Shown here one piece after another: positions 1-8,551 of a DNA stretch of 53,268 bases. The DNA is from JBPCOB01 sp051000715 (GTDB lineage: Bacteria; Actinomycetota; Actinomycetes; JALYNC01). The position numbers and the translations under genes are program-made. The stretch's first letter is position 1, and every line of letters begins with the position of its first letter. The stretch lies in NCBI GenBank assembly GCA_051000715.1, contig JBPCOB010000065.1, forward strand, positions 1 to 53,268. Reading direction: 5' to 3'. The notes beneath the pieces are model-generated. The model did not search any database. It had not been told where the DNA came from and worked only from the letters and a program-made list of their open reading frames with translations.

Positions 1-740
1 GCGGGCTGACCTGGATCTCCACCGGACAGCTGGACGTCGCGAAGCGCGTGCTGCGGCGCACCGTCGAGCTGCTCCGGGAGCCGGTCCGGGCGGGGCTGCC
101 CGTCGTCGTGCTGGAGCCGAGCTGCGCTGCGGTCTTCCGCGCCGACGCACCGGAGCTCCTCCCCGACGACCCGGACGTACGGCGTCTCGCCGACGCCACC
201 ATGACCCTGGCCGAGTGTCTCCGGCGCTACGCACCGGACTGGCAGCCGCCCCGGATCGGTCGGAGGGCCATCGTTCAGACCCATTGCCACCAGCACGCCG
301 TACTCGGCACCGACGCCGACGCAGCCCTGCTGAGAGCCGCCCACGTGGACGCCCGGGCCCTCGACTCCGGCTGCTGCGGGCTGGCGGGGAACTTCGGCTT
401 CGAGGTCGGGCACTACGACGTGTCGCTCGCCTGCGCCGAGCGGGTTCTGCTGCCAGCGGTCCGCGGCGCGGACCGGGACACCGTCGTGCTGGCCGACGGG
501 TTCAGCTGCCGCACCCAGATCGACCAGGCGGACACCGGGCGGCGAGCCGTCCACTCGGCCGAGCTGCTGGCGCTGGGTCTGCGCGGCCACCTCGACGGCC
601 GCACCGTGGACGAGCTCGTCGAGCGCCCGGTCAGCTCGCCATGGGCCGCTCGCGCGGTGGTCGCTGCGGCGGTCGCCGCTGGAGCGCTGACGGCGGGCCG
701 GGGACTTCGCCTCCCCTCGTCGGGTCGAAGCAGCAGCTAG
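1..740 (+). CDS. FAD/Fe-S oxidoreductase, C-terminal fragment (gene starts before the window)
   Basis: The reading frame is open from base 3 and ends at TAG 738-740, so only the last ~245 residues are here. The translated part carries the cysteine-rich CCG-type domain of glycolate-oxidase/D-lactate-dehydrogenase iron-sulfur proteins: CHQHAVLG and then SGCCGLAGNFG, whose cysteines are expected to bind a cluster. By family knowledge this domain is either the GlcF/GlpC subunit or the C-terminal half of a fused FAD-binding oxidase that takes electrons from a 2-hydroxyacid such as D-lactate or D-2-hydroxyglutarate. The substrate cannot be told from this part. A methionine codon at 48 lies inside the domain and is unlikely to be the start. 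The next gene begins 8 bases downstream. Confidence 0.8.
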   Translation, partial: GLTWISTGQLDVAKRVLRRTVELLREPVRAGLPVVVLEPSCAAVFRADAPELLPDDPDVRRLADATMTLAECLRRYAPDWQPPRIGRRAIVQTHCHQHAVLGTDADAALLRAAHVDARALDSGCCGLAGNFGFEVGHYDVSLACAERVLLPAVRGADRDTVVLADGFSCRTQIDQADTGRRAVHSAELLALGLRGHLDGRTVDELVERPVSSPWAARAVVAAAVAAGALTAGRGLRLPSSGRSSS

Positions 741-748
741 GAGGTTCG

Positions 749-2776
749 GTGCAGCCGAGGCAGGTCCGGATACTCGACGGCAGCACGTTCTGCGTGAGCG
801 ACGTCCAGGGCGACATCGAGGCCCGGCCCGACGAGCCCCTGGGGTTCTTCTACCGGGACATGCGGCACCTCTCGACCTGGCGCCTGCTGCTAAACGGGCG
901 GCCGCTCGACGCGCTGACGACCGACGAGGCGGGCTACGACGAGGCTGTCTTCTTCCTGGTCATCCCGACCGGCACGATCTATGAGAACCCGACGGTGTCG
1001 GCGGTGCGTCGGCGCTTCATCGGCAACGGGCTCCGGGAGGAGATCGCGCTTCGAAACCACGCCACCGACAGCGTCCGGCTGGAGCTGTCCTTGTTGTTCG
1101 GCAGCGACTTCGCCGACATCTTCGAGGTCAAGGACTCCGAGGCCAAGACGGGCAAGGTGTATCGGCGTGCCTCCGCCCACACGGCCGTGCTCGGCTACCG
1201 ACGCGGGGACTTCGTGCGCGAGACGCAGCTCACTGCGGCTGGGGCCTTCTTCACCGAAGGCTCGCTCACCTACCAGCTCGATCTCGAACCCGGGGAGTGG
1301 TGGCATGCCGAGGTCGAGATCGCCGTCAACTGCGATGGCGACGTCGTACACCCGAAGTCACGCTCGACGAGACGGCAGCCCTCCCATCCCAACATGGCCA
1401 AGGACCTCGACCAATGGGTCCATGACGCCCCCCAGCTCGAGTGCGACTGGGACGACCTGCGACACGTCTATCGGCGCAGCATCTGCGACCTAGCGGCGCT
1501 GCGCTTCTACCCCGATGTCCTCGCCGGGGGCGCCTCACTCCCGGCCGCCGGGCTGCCCTGGTTCATGGCGCTGTTCGGGCGGGACAGCATCATCACCAGC
1601 TACCAGGCACTTCCCTTCGCGCCCGAGCTGGCCGCGACGACGCTGCGTGCGCTGGCCGCCCGGCAGGCCGAGGACTGGGACGACTTCCGCGACGCCGAGC
1701 CGGGCAAGATCCTGCATGAGCTGCGGTTCGGCGAGCTGGCGCACTTCCGCGAGCGGCCGCAGTCGCCGTACTTCGGCAGCGCCGACTCCACCCCGCTGTT
1801 CCTCATCCTGCTCGACGAGTACGAGCGATGGACCGGCGACGCCGAGCTGGTGAGGAACCTGGAGAAGCCGGCCCGCGCTGCCCTGAAGTGGCTCGAGGAG
1901 TACGGCGACCTGGACGGCGACGGGTATCTCGAGTACCAGCGGCGCAACACCTCGACGGGGTTGGTCAACCAGTGCTGGAAGGACTCCTGGAACTCGATCG
2001 TGCACCCCGACGGGTCGCTGGCCAGCCAGCCGCGGGGAACCTGCGAGCTGCAGGGCTACGCCTACGACGCGCGCCTGCGGATCGCCCGGCTGGCGCGTGA
2101 GGTCTGGCACGACGACGAGCTCGCGGAGCGACTCGATGGTGATGCCGAGGCACTCAAGCGCCGGTTCAACGAGGACTTCTGGTGCGAGGAGACCAGCTTC
2201 TTCGCCCTCGCCCTCGACGGCGACAAGAAGCGCGTCTGCTCGGTGTCGTCGAACCCCGGCCAGCTGCTGTGGAGCGGGATCGTCGCGCCGGAGCGACTCG
2301 ACGACGTCGTGAAGGGCCTGATGGATCCGTCGCTGTTCTCGGGATGGGGGGTACGCACGCTGGCGAGCGGCCAGGGCGCCTACAACCCGATCGAGTACCA
2401 CCTGGGCACCGTGTGGCCGCACGACAATGCGCTGATCGCGGCCGGGCTCGCGCGATACGGCCGGCACGAGGAGGCCGGCCGGATCGCGACGGGGATCCTG
2501 GAAGCAGCCGGCAGCTTCGACTACCGGTTGCCGGAGGTGTTCGCCGGCTACCCGCGCGACGAGACGGGGTTCCCCGTCCAGTACCCCACGGCGTGTTCCC
2601 CACAGGCATGGGCCGCAGGAGCGCCGCTCCTGTTGCTTCGGGCCCTCCTCGGTCTGGAACCGGGTCCGGACGGCCTCACCGCCGATCCCCACATTCCGGA
2701 CCGCTTCGGGGCTGTCCGGTTGACGGGGATCCATACCCGGTCCGGAAGGGCGACGGCGCAAGGCATCCCGCACTGA
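749..2776 (+). CDS. amylo-alpha-1,6-glucosidase / glycogen-debranching-type protein
   Basis: 675 aa from GTG 749, chosen because GAGG (741-744) sits just upstream and the conserved domain begins a few residues in; the frame is open further upstream, but that stretch overlaps the previous gene. Residues ~8-200 form the GDE N-terminal beta domain (GFFYRDMRHLSTW). Residues ~220-660 form an (alpha/alpha)6 barrel with the family motifs GLPWFMALFGRDS and YHLGTVWPHDN. The family cleaves alpha-1,6 branch points or trims related alpha-glucans in the cytoplasm; I see no signal peptide. Together with the glycosyltransferase two genes downstream it suggests alpha-glucan handling (inference). Specificity is not readable, since many family members are uncharacterised. 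Confidence 0.85.
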   Translation: MQPRQVRILDGSTFCVSDVQGDIEARPDEPLGFFYRDMRHLSTWRLLLNGRPLDALTTDEAGYDEAVFFLVIPTGTIYENPTVSAVRRRFIGNGLREEIALRNHATDSVRLELSLLFGSDFADIFEVKDSEAKTGKVYRRASAHTAVLGYRRGDFVRETQLTAAGAFFTEGSLTYQLDLEPGEWWHAEVEIAVNCDGDVVHPKSRSTRRQPSHPNMAKDLDQWVHDAPQLECDWDDLRHVYRRSICDLAALRFYPDVLAGGASLPAAGLPWFMALFGRDSIITSYQALPFAPELAATTLRALAARQAEDWDDFRDAEPGKILHELRFGELAHFRERPQSPYFGSADSTPLFLILLDEYERWTGDAELVRNLEKPARAALKWLEEYGDLDGDGYLEYQRRNTSTGLVNQCWKDSWNSIVHPDGSLASQPRGTCELQGYAYDARLRIARLAREVWHDDELAERLDGDAEALKRRFNEDFWCEETSFFALALDGDKKRVCSVSSNPGQLLWSGIVAPERLDDVVKGLMDPSLFSGWGVRTLASGQGAYNPIEYHLGTVWPHDNALIAAGLARYGRHEEAGRIATGILEAAGSFDYRLPEVFAGYPRDETGFPVQYPTACSPQAWAAGAPLLLLRALLGLEPGPDGLTADPHIPDRFGAVRLTGIHTRSGRATAQGIPH

Positions 2777-2831
2777 CAAGGACCCGCACCGACCAGTGCC
2801 TTGGGAGGCTTTGCGGTACACCAACCGGGCC

Positions 2832-2863
2832 TTGCTCCAGGTAGTATCGTGGAGCGATACTAT
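2832..2863 (+). promoter_or_regulatory. promoter with overlapping dyad operator upstream of the CFA-like gene
   Basis: A perfect 8-bp inverted repeat, TAGTATCG-N5-CGATACTA, lies at 2842-2862. A plausible sigma-70 promoter overlaps it: TTGCTC (2832-2837), an 18-bp spacer, then GATACT (2856-2861). The dyad covers the -10 and half of the spacer, the usual position for a repressor site. No regulator gene is adjacent. The distance to the start codon at 2933 leaves a 5' UTR of ~65 bases. Confidence 0.5.
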
Positions 2864-2932
2864 GGAGGCATCCGCCGGGGCCTCGAGCGCGCCGCTCCGA
2901 TCGGGGGGTCACCCATCCGAAAGGGGCCTCGC

Positions 2933-4297
2933 ATGGCATCGACGGCTGCGCCGCGGGACTGCCCACAATGGCGCCCCAGGTCGGCCGCGACCCGGGTGCG
3001 GACGCTGCTGGAATCCGTTCTCGGTCCGGACCTCCGGCTCGGCGTCCGGGGGTGGGACGGCTCCTATGCGGGGCCGGCCGACCCGCCCGCGCTGATCGCA
3101 GTGCGGTCACCCCTCGCGCTCCGCCGGCTGGTGTGGAGCCCGAACGAGGTGGGGCTTGCGCGGGCCTACGTCACCGGCGACATGGACGTCGAAGGCGACC
3201 TCTACTCCGCGTTGCAGTTCCTGGAGACCCGGGATGCGGCCCGGCGCCTCGAGAACCGGTCCGCCGCCCACCGGCTGTTCGTCTCGGCGTCCGCTGTGGC
3301 GGCCCTGCGAGGCATCGGACCACCACTTGGGCCGCCCGCCGAGGAGGCCAAGGGGCGAGGCTTGCGCCATAGCCGCCGGCGCGACGCCGAGGCCATCCGG
3401 CACCACTACGACGTGGGTAACGACTTCTACCGGCTGGTACTGGGCCCGTCCATGACCTACTCCTGCGCCTTTTGGCCGCCCGGCACCGTGACGCTGGAGG
3501 ATGCACAGGACGCGAAGTTCGAGCTGATCAGTCGCAAGCTCGACCTCGTACCGGGCATGCGCCTCCTCGACGTGGGATGCGGGTGGGGATCGTTTGCGAC
3601 GTACGCGGCCCGCGCCCACGGTGTCGACGTGGTCGGCGTGACGATCCCGCCGGCGCAGGCCGAGCTGGCGAGATCGCGAGCCGCAGCGGCCGGCGTCGGC
3701 GACCGGGTGGAGATCCGGCTTCAGGACTACCGCGACATCGCGGACGGTCCCTACGACGCGGTCGCCAGCATCGGCATGTCCGAGCACGTCGGCCGGTCGC
3801 AGCTCTCGATCTACGCCGGACGCCTGGCCGCGCTGCTCGCCCCGCAGGGCCGGCTGCTCAACTCGGCGATCTCTCGCCCCGGGAGGGTCTCGGGCCGCTC
3901 GGGCAAGACCTTCATCTCGCGCTACGTCTTTCCCGACGGTGAACTGCACTCTGTCGCGAGGATGATCGAGGAGTTGGAGACGGCCGGACTCGAGGTCCGC
4001 GACGTGCAGTCGCTGCGCGAGCACTACCAGCGGACCCTGCTGTGCTGGGAGCGCAACCTCGAGGAGCGCTGGGAGCAGGCCGCGGCACTCGTGGGGCTGC
4101 CCCGAGCACGCATCTGGCGGCTCTACATGACGGCGTCCGCGGTGGCGTTCGGCGCCGGTCGCATCGGCGTCGACCAGGTCCTGGCGGTGCGCGCCGCGGG
4201 AGGTGTGGCCGGGATGCCGGCCAGCCGGCGCCACTTCGTCCTGCCGGCCCGCGAACAGCCCGGCCTGCGTCCGGGGCCGCAGCAGGCGGTCGAATGA
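2933..4297 (+). CDS. cyclopropane-fatty-acyl-phospholipid synthase-like methyltransferase
   Basis: 454 aa from ATG 2933, preceded by AAAGGGG; the frame extends upstream without a better start. The N-terminal third resembles the CFA synthase substrate domain. A class I SAM-binding fold follows, with motif I LLDVGCGWGSF near residue 210, then VVGVTIP and SIGMSEHVG, typical of CfaS/CmaA enzymes. The family transfers a methylene or methyl group from SAM to the double bond of a membrane phospholipid acyl chain, giving cyclopropane or methyl-branched lipids at the inner membrane face. Its stop overlaps the start of the glycosyltransferase (ATGA at 4294-4297), so the two are co-translated. A dyad operator lies ~70 bp upstream. 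The exact product (cyclopropane or methyl) cannot be told. Confidence 0.85.
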   Translation: MASTAAPRDCPQWRPRSAATRVRTLLESVLGPDLRLGVRGWDGSYAGPADPPALIAVRSPLALRRLVWSPNEVGLARAYVTGDMDVEGDLYSALQFLETRDAARRLENRSAAHRLFVSASAVAALRGIGPPLGPPAEEAKGRGLRHSRRRDAEAIRHHYDVGNDFYRLVLGPSMTYSCAFWPPGTVTLEDAQDAKFELISRKLDLVPGMRLLDVGCGWGSFATYAARAHGVDVVGVTIPPAQAELARSRAAAAGVGDRVEIRLQDYRDIADGPYDAVASIGMSEHVGRSQLSIYAGRLAALLAPQGRLLNSAISRPGRVSGRSGKTFISRYVFPDGELHSVARMIEELETAGLEVRDVQSLREHYQRTLLCWERNLEERWEQAAALVGLPRARIWRLYMTASAVAFGAGRIGVDQVLAVRAAGGVAGMPASRRHFVLPAREQPGLRPGPQQAVE

Positions 4298-5454
4298 AAT
4301 CGCGAGAGAGCGGGGCACTCACGTCACGGCAGCGCGATCGGTTGCGGGTCGCTGTGGTAGCGCCGCCGTGGTACAGCGTCCCGCCGCGCGCGTACGGCGG
4401 AACCGAAGCGGTATGCGCCGGGCTCGTCGACGGATTGGCCGCGCTGGGCCATGACGTCGTACTGATCGGCGCCGGCGAGGACCTCACCTCAGCAACGTTC
4501 CACCCGACGTTCGCATCGGCGCCGAGCGACCAGCTCGGAGAGCCACTCCCGGAGGTGCTCCACGCCGCGGCGACCGCACGCGTCCTGGCCGACATGTCAG
4601 TCGACCTCGTGCACGACCACAGCCTCGCCGGTCCGCTCTCGGCCCGAGGCCGCTCCGTTCCGACCGTGGTCACGAGCCATGGCCCGGTCACCGGGGAGCC
4701 CGGGCGGTACTACCGCGAGCTCGGTGACACCGTCCGACTCGTCGCCATCTCAGACGCCCAACGGTTGCTTGCGCCAGAGCTTCCCTGGGCCGCGACGATC
4801 TACAACGGCGTCGACGTCGCCAGCTACCCGTTCCAGGACACCAAATCTGACTACGTGCTCTTCCTGGGCCGGTTCTGCGCCGAGAAGGGTGCGCATCTGG
4901 CCATCGACGCGGCTCGAGCCGCCGGCCGACGGATCATCCTGGCCGGCAAGTGTCACGAGGCCGTCGAGCGCAGCTACTTCGGTGCCGAGATCGAGCCGCG
5001 GCTGGGTCCCGGTGTCCACTTCTTCGGCGAAGCCGATGCCACCGCGAAACGCGCCCTTCTCGCCGGGGCGTCGTGCCTGCTGTTCCCCATTCGCTGGGAC
5101 GAGCCGTTCGGCATGGTGATGATCGAGGCGCTTGCGTGCGGCACGCCGGTGGTTGCGCTGCGGCGAGGGTCCGTTCCGGAGATCATCACCGAAGGCGTCA
5201 GCGGATACGTGTGCGACGAGCCGGAGGAGCTCCCGGCCGCAATGAACCGGGTGGACAGGCTCGATCCGGCGGCCTGCCGGGCGGTCGTCGAGCTCTGGTT
5301 CTCGACCGCCACGATGGCCCGACGGTATGAAACGGTGTACCGGCGGGTCCTGACCGATGGGCGCCGTTGTTGCCCGGAAGGGGTCGTATCGCCCGACCGC
5401 GCCACCGGCCGGCTCGTGCGTGCGCCGGTGCCGAGACAAGCAGCCGGGTCTTAG
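4294..5454 (+). CDS. GT4-family glycosyltransferase
   Basis: 386 aa starting at ATG 4294, which overlaps the previous stop by four bases. The N-terminal Rossmann domain has the donor-side glycine-rich loop YGGTEAVCAGL (~residues 31-41). The C-terminal domain holds the nucleotide-sugar motif EPFGMVMIEALACGTP (~residues 270-285), with the paired glutamates seen in retaining GT-B family 4 enzymes. Donor and acceptor are not readable. Coupling with a lipid methyltransferase and proximity to a debranching-type glucosidase suggest a glycolipid or alpha-glucan product (inference). It ends by overlapping the convergent small gene on the minus strand by four bases (5451-5454). Confidence 0.85.
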   Translation: MKSRESGALTSRQRDRLRVAVVAPPWYSVPPRAYGGTEAVCAGLVDGLAALGHDVVLIGAGEDLTSATFHPTFASAPSDQLGEPLPEVLHAAATARVLADMSVDLVHDHSLAGPLSARGRSVPTVVTSHGPVTGEPGRYYRELGDTVRLVAISDAQRLLAPELPWAATIYNGVDVASYPFQDTKSDYVLFLGRFCAEKGAHLAIDAARAAGRRIILAGKCHEAVERSYFGAEIEPRLGPGVHFFGEADATAKRALLAGASCLLFPIRWDEPFGMVMIEALACGTPVVALRRGSVPEIITEGVSGYVCDEPEELPAAMNRVDRLDPAACRAVVELWFSTATMARRYETVYRRVLTDGRRCCPEGVVSPDRATGRLVRAPVPRQAAGS

Positions 5455-5801
5455 CGCAGGTACCGGTACTCCGGTGCCACGCGCACGCATCCCTCGGAGT
5501 CGACCAGGAGGTCCAGTACGGCGGTGCCGACACGGACGCTGCCGCCGTACTCCTCGTCGCCGTCGCGATGGTGGTCGATCACCTCGTACGTGCAGTCCTC
5601 GGCCGCGAGACCACACCGGCTGGCATGGCTCAACCACGCCCGGACCGCCAGGAAGGGCCACCAGGGCGCCCCGTCGACCGTTGGCGCCAACCGCGTGCCG
5701 ACGGCGGCGACCACGTGCCGCGCAGCGTCCCGGCCGACGCGTGCCATCGCTTCATCTCGTGGGGCAACGGCTCCAACAAGATTGTTCCGAATCACGGGCA
5801 C
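5451..5801 (-). CDS. hypothetical protein, 116 aa
   Basis: The frame starts at GTG 5801 and stops at TAA 5453-5451. The composition looks protein-like, with many acidic residues near the C-terminus and a run such as YEVIDHHRDGDEEYGG, unlike an antisense shadow. I recognise no domain. It is convergent with the glycosyltransferase and overlaps its stop codon. No signal peptide or membrane segment is evident. The start is uncertain, since no good ribosome site is visible upstream. Confidence 0.5.
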   Translation of the reverse strand: MPVIRNNLVGAVAPRDEAMARVGRDAARHVVAAVGTRLAPTVDGAPWWPFLAVRAWLSHASRCGLAAEDCTYEVIDHHRDGDEEYGGSVRVGTAVLDLLVDSEGCVRVAPEYRYLR

Positions 5802-5967
5802 CCCTCGGGCGTCGCCATGTGATCGGGTGGCTCTGCCGCGATGAGACCGGCGGCGGTCGGCGGCTGCCCGCGACCCGCTCCCGAACGGCTGCCTTTTTAG
5901 CCGGTCCCGACGCTAAGCGGCAGCGGACCCGGGGTCAACACTCGAGGCCGACGGTATCGGGCTTGCG

Positions 5968-5982
5968 TAGTCTTTGCGCGTG
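5968..5982 (+). promoter_or_regulatory. putative leaderless promoter of the GAF-ANTAR gene
   Basis: TAGTCT (5968-5973) matches the actinobacterial -10 pattern TANNNT and is followed by 6 bases and GTG 5980. Transcription would then begin at or next to the start codon. No clear -35 element and no Shine-Dalgarno sequence are visible. Confidence 0.45.
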
Positions 5983-6711
5983 AGTGCCCGAGGCAACGGT
6001 GATCTACCGGACGAGCTGTCCCGGCTGGCCAACCTGCTGGCAACGACCGATGACCTCGACTCTGCGTTGCACGAGGTGGCCGAGCTGGCTCGCGCCGCCG
6101 TACCTGGCTGCGATGGCACGGCCGTCGTCGTCCGCGACCCCAATCGACCCCGCACCGTGGCCGCGACCGACGACCGGACACGGGCGCTGGCCGGTTACCA
6201 GCAGGGCCATGAGCAGGGGCCGGGCGTCGAAGCCCTCCAGTACGGCGAGCCACGGCGGATCGACGACATGATGTCCGAGAGCCGCTGGCCGGGTTTCTGC
6301 GCCGAGGCCAGCCGGCGGGGACTCGGCAGTGCGCTGGCCGTACCGTTGCGGATGGCACGGGATACCTCCGGCGCCTTGACGCTGTACGCCCAGGGCACGC
6401 ACGTCTTCGCCGGACTCGCCCATGACGTCGCGCTGCTCTTCGCCGAGCGCAGCGCCATCGCGCTCAGCAACGCCGACCTCTACTTTGCCAGCCGCCGCCT
6501 GGTCGAAAACCTACACGCGGCGTTGGACAGCCGGGCCGTCATCGAGCAGGCGAAGGGCATCATCATGGCCAGGGAGAGATGCAGCGAGCAGGAGGCGTTC
6601 GAGTCGCTGCGCGCCCAGTCGCAGCACACGCATCAGAAGCTTCGTGACGTGGCCCGGGAGACCGTCTCGGCCGTCTCTCCGGGTGACGCCGGTCACACCG
6701 GCCGAAGTTGA
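5980..6711 (+). CDS. GAF and ANTAR domain transcription antitermination regulator
   Basis: 243 aa from GTG 5980; TTG 5974 is an in-frame alternative. Residues ~15-165 form a GAF sensor domain. Residues ~175-235 form an ANTAR RNA-binding domain, with the AKGIIMAR core, the ERCSEQEAF segment and a three-helix pattern. ANTAR proteins bind paired hexaloop hairpins in nascent RNA and prevent termination. GAF-ANTAR proteins are very common in actinobacteria, where targets are mostly unknown. I found no clear ANTAR hairpin pair next to the gene. It is preceded by ~180 bp of intergenic sequence and appears to be monocistronic. Confidence 0.88.
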   Translation: MSARGNGDLPDELSRLANLLATTDDLDSALHEVAELARAAVPGCDGTAVVVRDPNRPRTVAATDDRTRALAGYQQGHEQGPGVEALQYGEPRRIDDMMSESRWPGFCAEASRRGLGSALAVPLRMARDTSGALTLYAQGTHVFAGLAHDVALLFAERSAIALSNADLYFASRRLVENLHAALDSRAVIEQAKGIIMARERCSEQEAFESLRAQSQHTHQKLRDVARETVSAVSPGDAGHTGRS

Positions 6712-6948
6712 TCGGCACGGCGGTCAGTACGGCGGCGTCGAGATGTCGGTCGGGGCGCCGCGAGCCGGCGGCGGCGGTCGGTGGAAAAAGCGAGGTGTCA
6801 GTCTGCGGCCCGGGGCGAGGAATTTCGGTCGGCGGTGGGCCTGGGCCTGATCGCTCAGCCCCCTCCCTCGCCCGAAGAACCGCCCATGCCGCCGTAGGGA
6901 GAGGGCGTGACCCGATCCGGCGTAAACGCATCGTGGCAGAGTCGAGGT

Positions 6949-7546
6949 ATGCGTGGTCTTGGGTTGTCGGCCGCCGCTGCGGCCATCGGCGGCGTCGGTT
7001 ATCGACTCGTGGTCAGCGGCGCGCTCACCGTCGACACGGGGTGGGGTCGGACACTGCGGGCCGCTGGGTCCCTTCAGCATCGAGATCGCCGCGTCAAGAG
7101 AGGTGGTGTTCGACGTCATTTCGACGCCCTACCTGGGCCGGATGCCTCGGGCGATGGCAGACAAGATTGAGGTAGTGGAGCGCGGCAGCGACATGGTGCT
7201 GGCGGCACACCGCACGCCGGTCCGGGCCGGCGTGGTGGCGACGACGCTGGAGACGGTCCGATTCGAGCGACCGAGCCGAGTCGACTTCCGGTTGGTCCGT
7301 GGACCGGTGCCGCACGTCGTGGAGCACTTCCTGCTCCACCCGAGCGATGGCGGCACGACCTTGGAGTACGGCGGGGAGATGGGAGCCGACCTCTGGGTTG
7401 CCGGCCGCTGGTGGGCCGAGCAGGTGGCGCGCAAATGGGAGGCGACGGTTCGCTCCTCCTTCGCCGACATCCGGGCGGAGGCGGAACGCCGCGTCCTCAA
7501 AGGAACTGGGCTCGACTCGCCATCGACGCCCGCCTCGAGCCGTTAG
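6949..7546 (+). pseudogene. SRPBCC family protein with an N-terminal membrane segment, frameshifted
   Basis: Two frames together give one protein. Frame 1 from ATG 6949 encodes a hydrophobic start (MRGLGLSAAAAAIGGVGYR) and a segment ending GWGRTLR near 7060. Frame 2 then carries the SRPBCC/polyketide-cyclase fold from PLGPFSIEIAA to the stop at 7546, including ADLWVAGRWWAEQVA. The join falls at CTGCGGGCCG (7055-7064), where one extra G in the GGG run 7058-7060 would explain the shift. SRPBCC folds bind hydrophobic ligands; the role here is unknown. With the G removed the product would be ~198 aa. It could be a real inactivation or a sequence error. Confidence 0.7.
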
Positions 7547-7561
7547 CCACGCTGACGTGCC

Positions 7562-8551
7562 ATGAACCGTGCTGAGGTCCTCGTCCGCCGACTCGACCGC
7601 TTCCAGCAGCGCCACGTCGTACTGGCCTTCCCATTCGCCGTCGTACAGAAGTACGGCAATGACCAGGCCGGCGGAAAGGCCGTCGTCATCGCCTACTACG
7701 GGCTGTTCGCCATTTTCCCGTTGCTGTTGCTGTTGGCCACCATCCTGGGCTTTCTCCTGGCCGGGCACGTGGGGTTCCAGCACCGGGTTCTGCACTCGGC
7801 GCTGGCCAACTTCCCAATCATCGGCGACCAACTGGGGAGCGCCGATCATCCGCTGACCGGCAGTCCGCTGGCCGTTGCCGTTGGCATCGCCGGCACGATC
7901 TACGGTGCCCAAGGGGTTGGCCAGGCCGCGCTCAACGCGATGCATACCGTGTGGAACATCCCGTACGTCGCCTGGCCGAACTTCTGGTTGCGCCGGCTGC
8001 GCGGAACGGCGATCCTCGCCGTGCTCGGCTTGGCCACCCTGGTCGCCACCACGCTGACCGCCTTCGGCGCGATCTTTTCCGGGCCGTTGGTGTCGGTCTG
8101 GTCGATCGCGGTGTCCGTACTGGTCAACTTCGGAGTCTTCACCGCCGCCTTCAAGCTGCTGACGTCCGAGCCGCTGGGCTGGCGGGACGTGGCGGTCGGC
8201 GCAGGGCTCGCCACCGTGTTCTGGGAGGGGTTGCAAAGCGTCGGGGGATTCTACGTGCGCCATGCGCTCGCCTCTGCCAGCCCCACTTACGGCTTCTTCG
8301 CCATCGTCATCGGACTGTTGTCCTGGCTGTTCCTCGGCGCTCAGCTCACCCTGCTGGCCGCCGAGATCAACGTCGTCCGCCGTTACCGGCTCTGGCCCCG
8401 TTCCATCACCCAGCCTCCGCTTACCGAGGGCGACCGCCGCACCTTCGTCCGACTGGCCCTGATGGAGGTACGCCGGCCGGAGGTCACGGTTGCGGCCGAG
8501 TTCACCGCGGAAGCCGACCGGCAACCACTCAACCTGGTTGACGAGCGTTGA
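7562..8551 (+). CDS. YihY/BrkB-family integral membrane protein
   Basis: 329 aa from ATG 7562. The N-terminus holds the conserved YihY region (AYYGLFAIFPLLLLLATILG, ~residues 45-64), followed by about five further hydrophobic segments, the last with PTYGFFAIVIGLLSWLFLGA. A polar tail of ~50 residues follows. YihY/BrkB proteins lie in the cytoplasmic membrane; despite the old label ribonuclease BN, their activity is not established. The stop overlaps the next gene's TTG start (TTGA at 8548-8551), so it forms an operon with the AI-2E-type transporter. Confidence 0.85.
   Translation: MNRAEVLVRRLDRFQQRHVVLAFPFAVVQKYGNDQAGGKAVVIAYYGLFAIFPLLLLLATILGFLLAGHVGFQHRVLHSALANFPIIGDQLGSADHPLTGSPLAVAVGIAGTIYGAQGVGQAALNAMHTVWNIPYVAWPNFWLRRLRGTAILAVLGLATLVATTLTAFGAIFSGPLVSVWSIAVSVLVNFGVFTAAFKLLTSEPLGWRDVAVGAGLATVFWEGLQSVGGFYVRHALASASPTYGFFAIVIGLLSWLFLGAQLTLLAAEINVVRRYRLWPRSITQPPLTEGDRRTFVRLALMEVRRPEVTVAAEFTAEADRQPLNLVDER

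Noticed and set aside
1535..2824. Long minus-strand open frame opposite the glycogen-debranching gene
   Set aside because: It is antisense to a strongly conserved gene, is Arg/Gly/Val-rich with no domain, and exists because of the high GC content.
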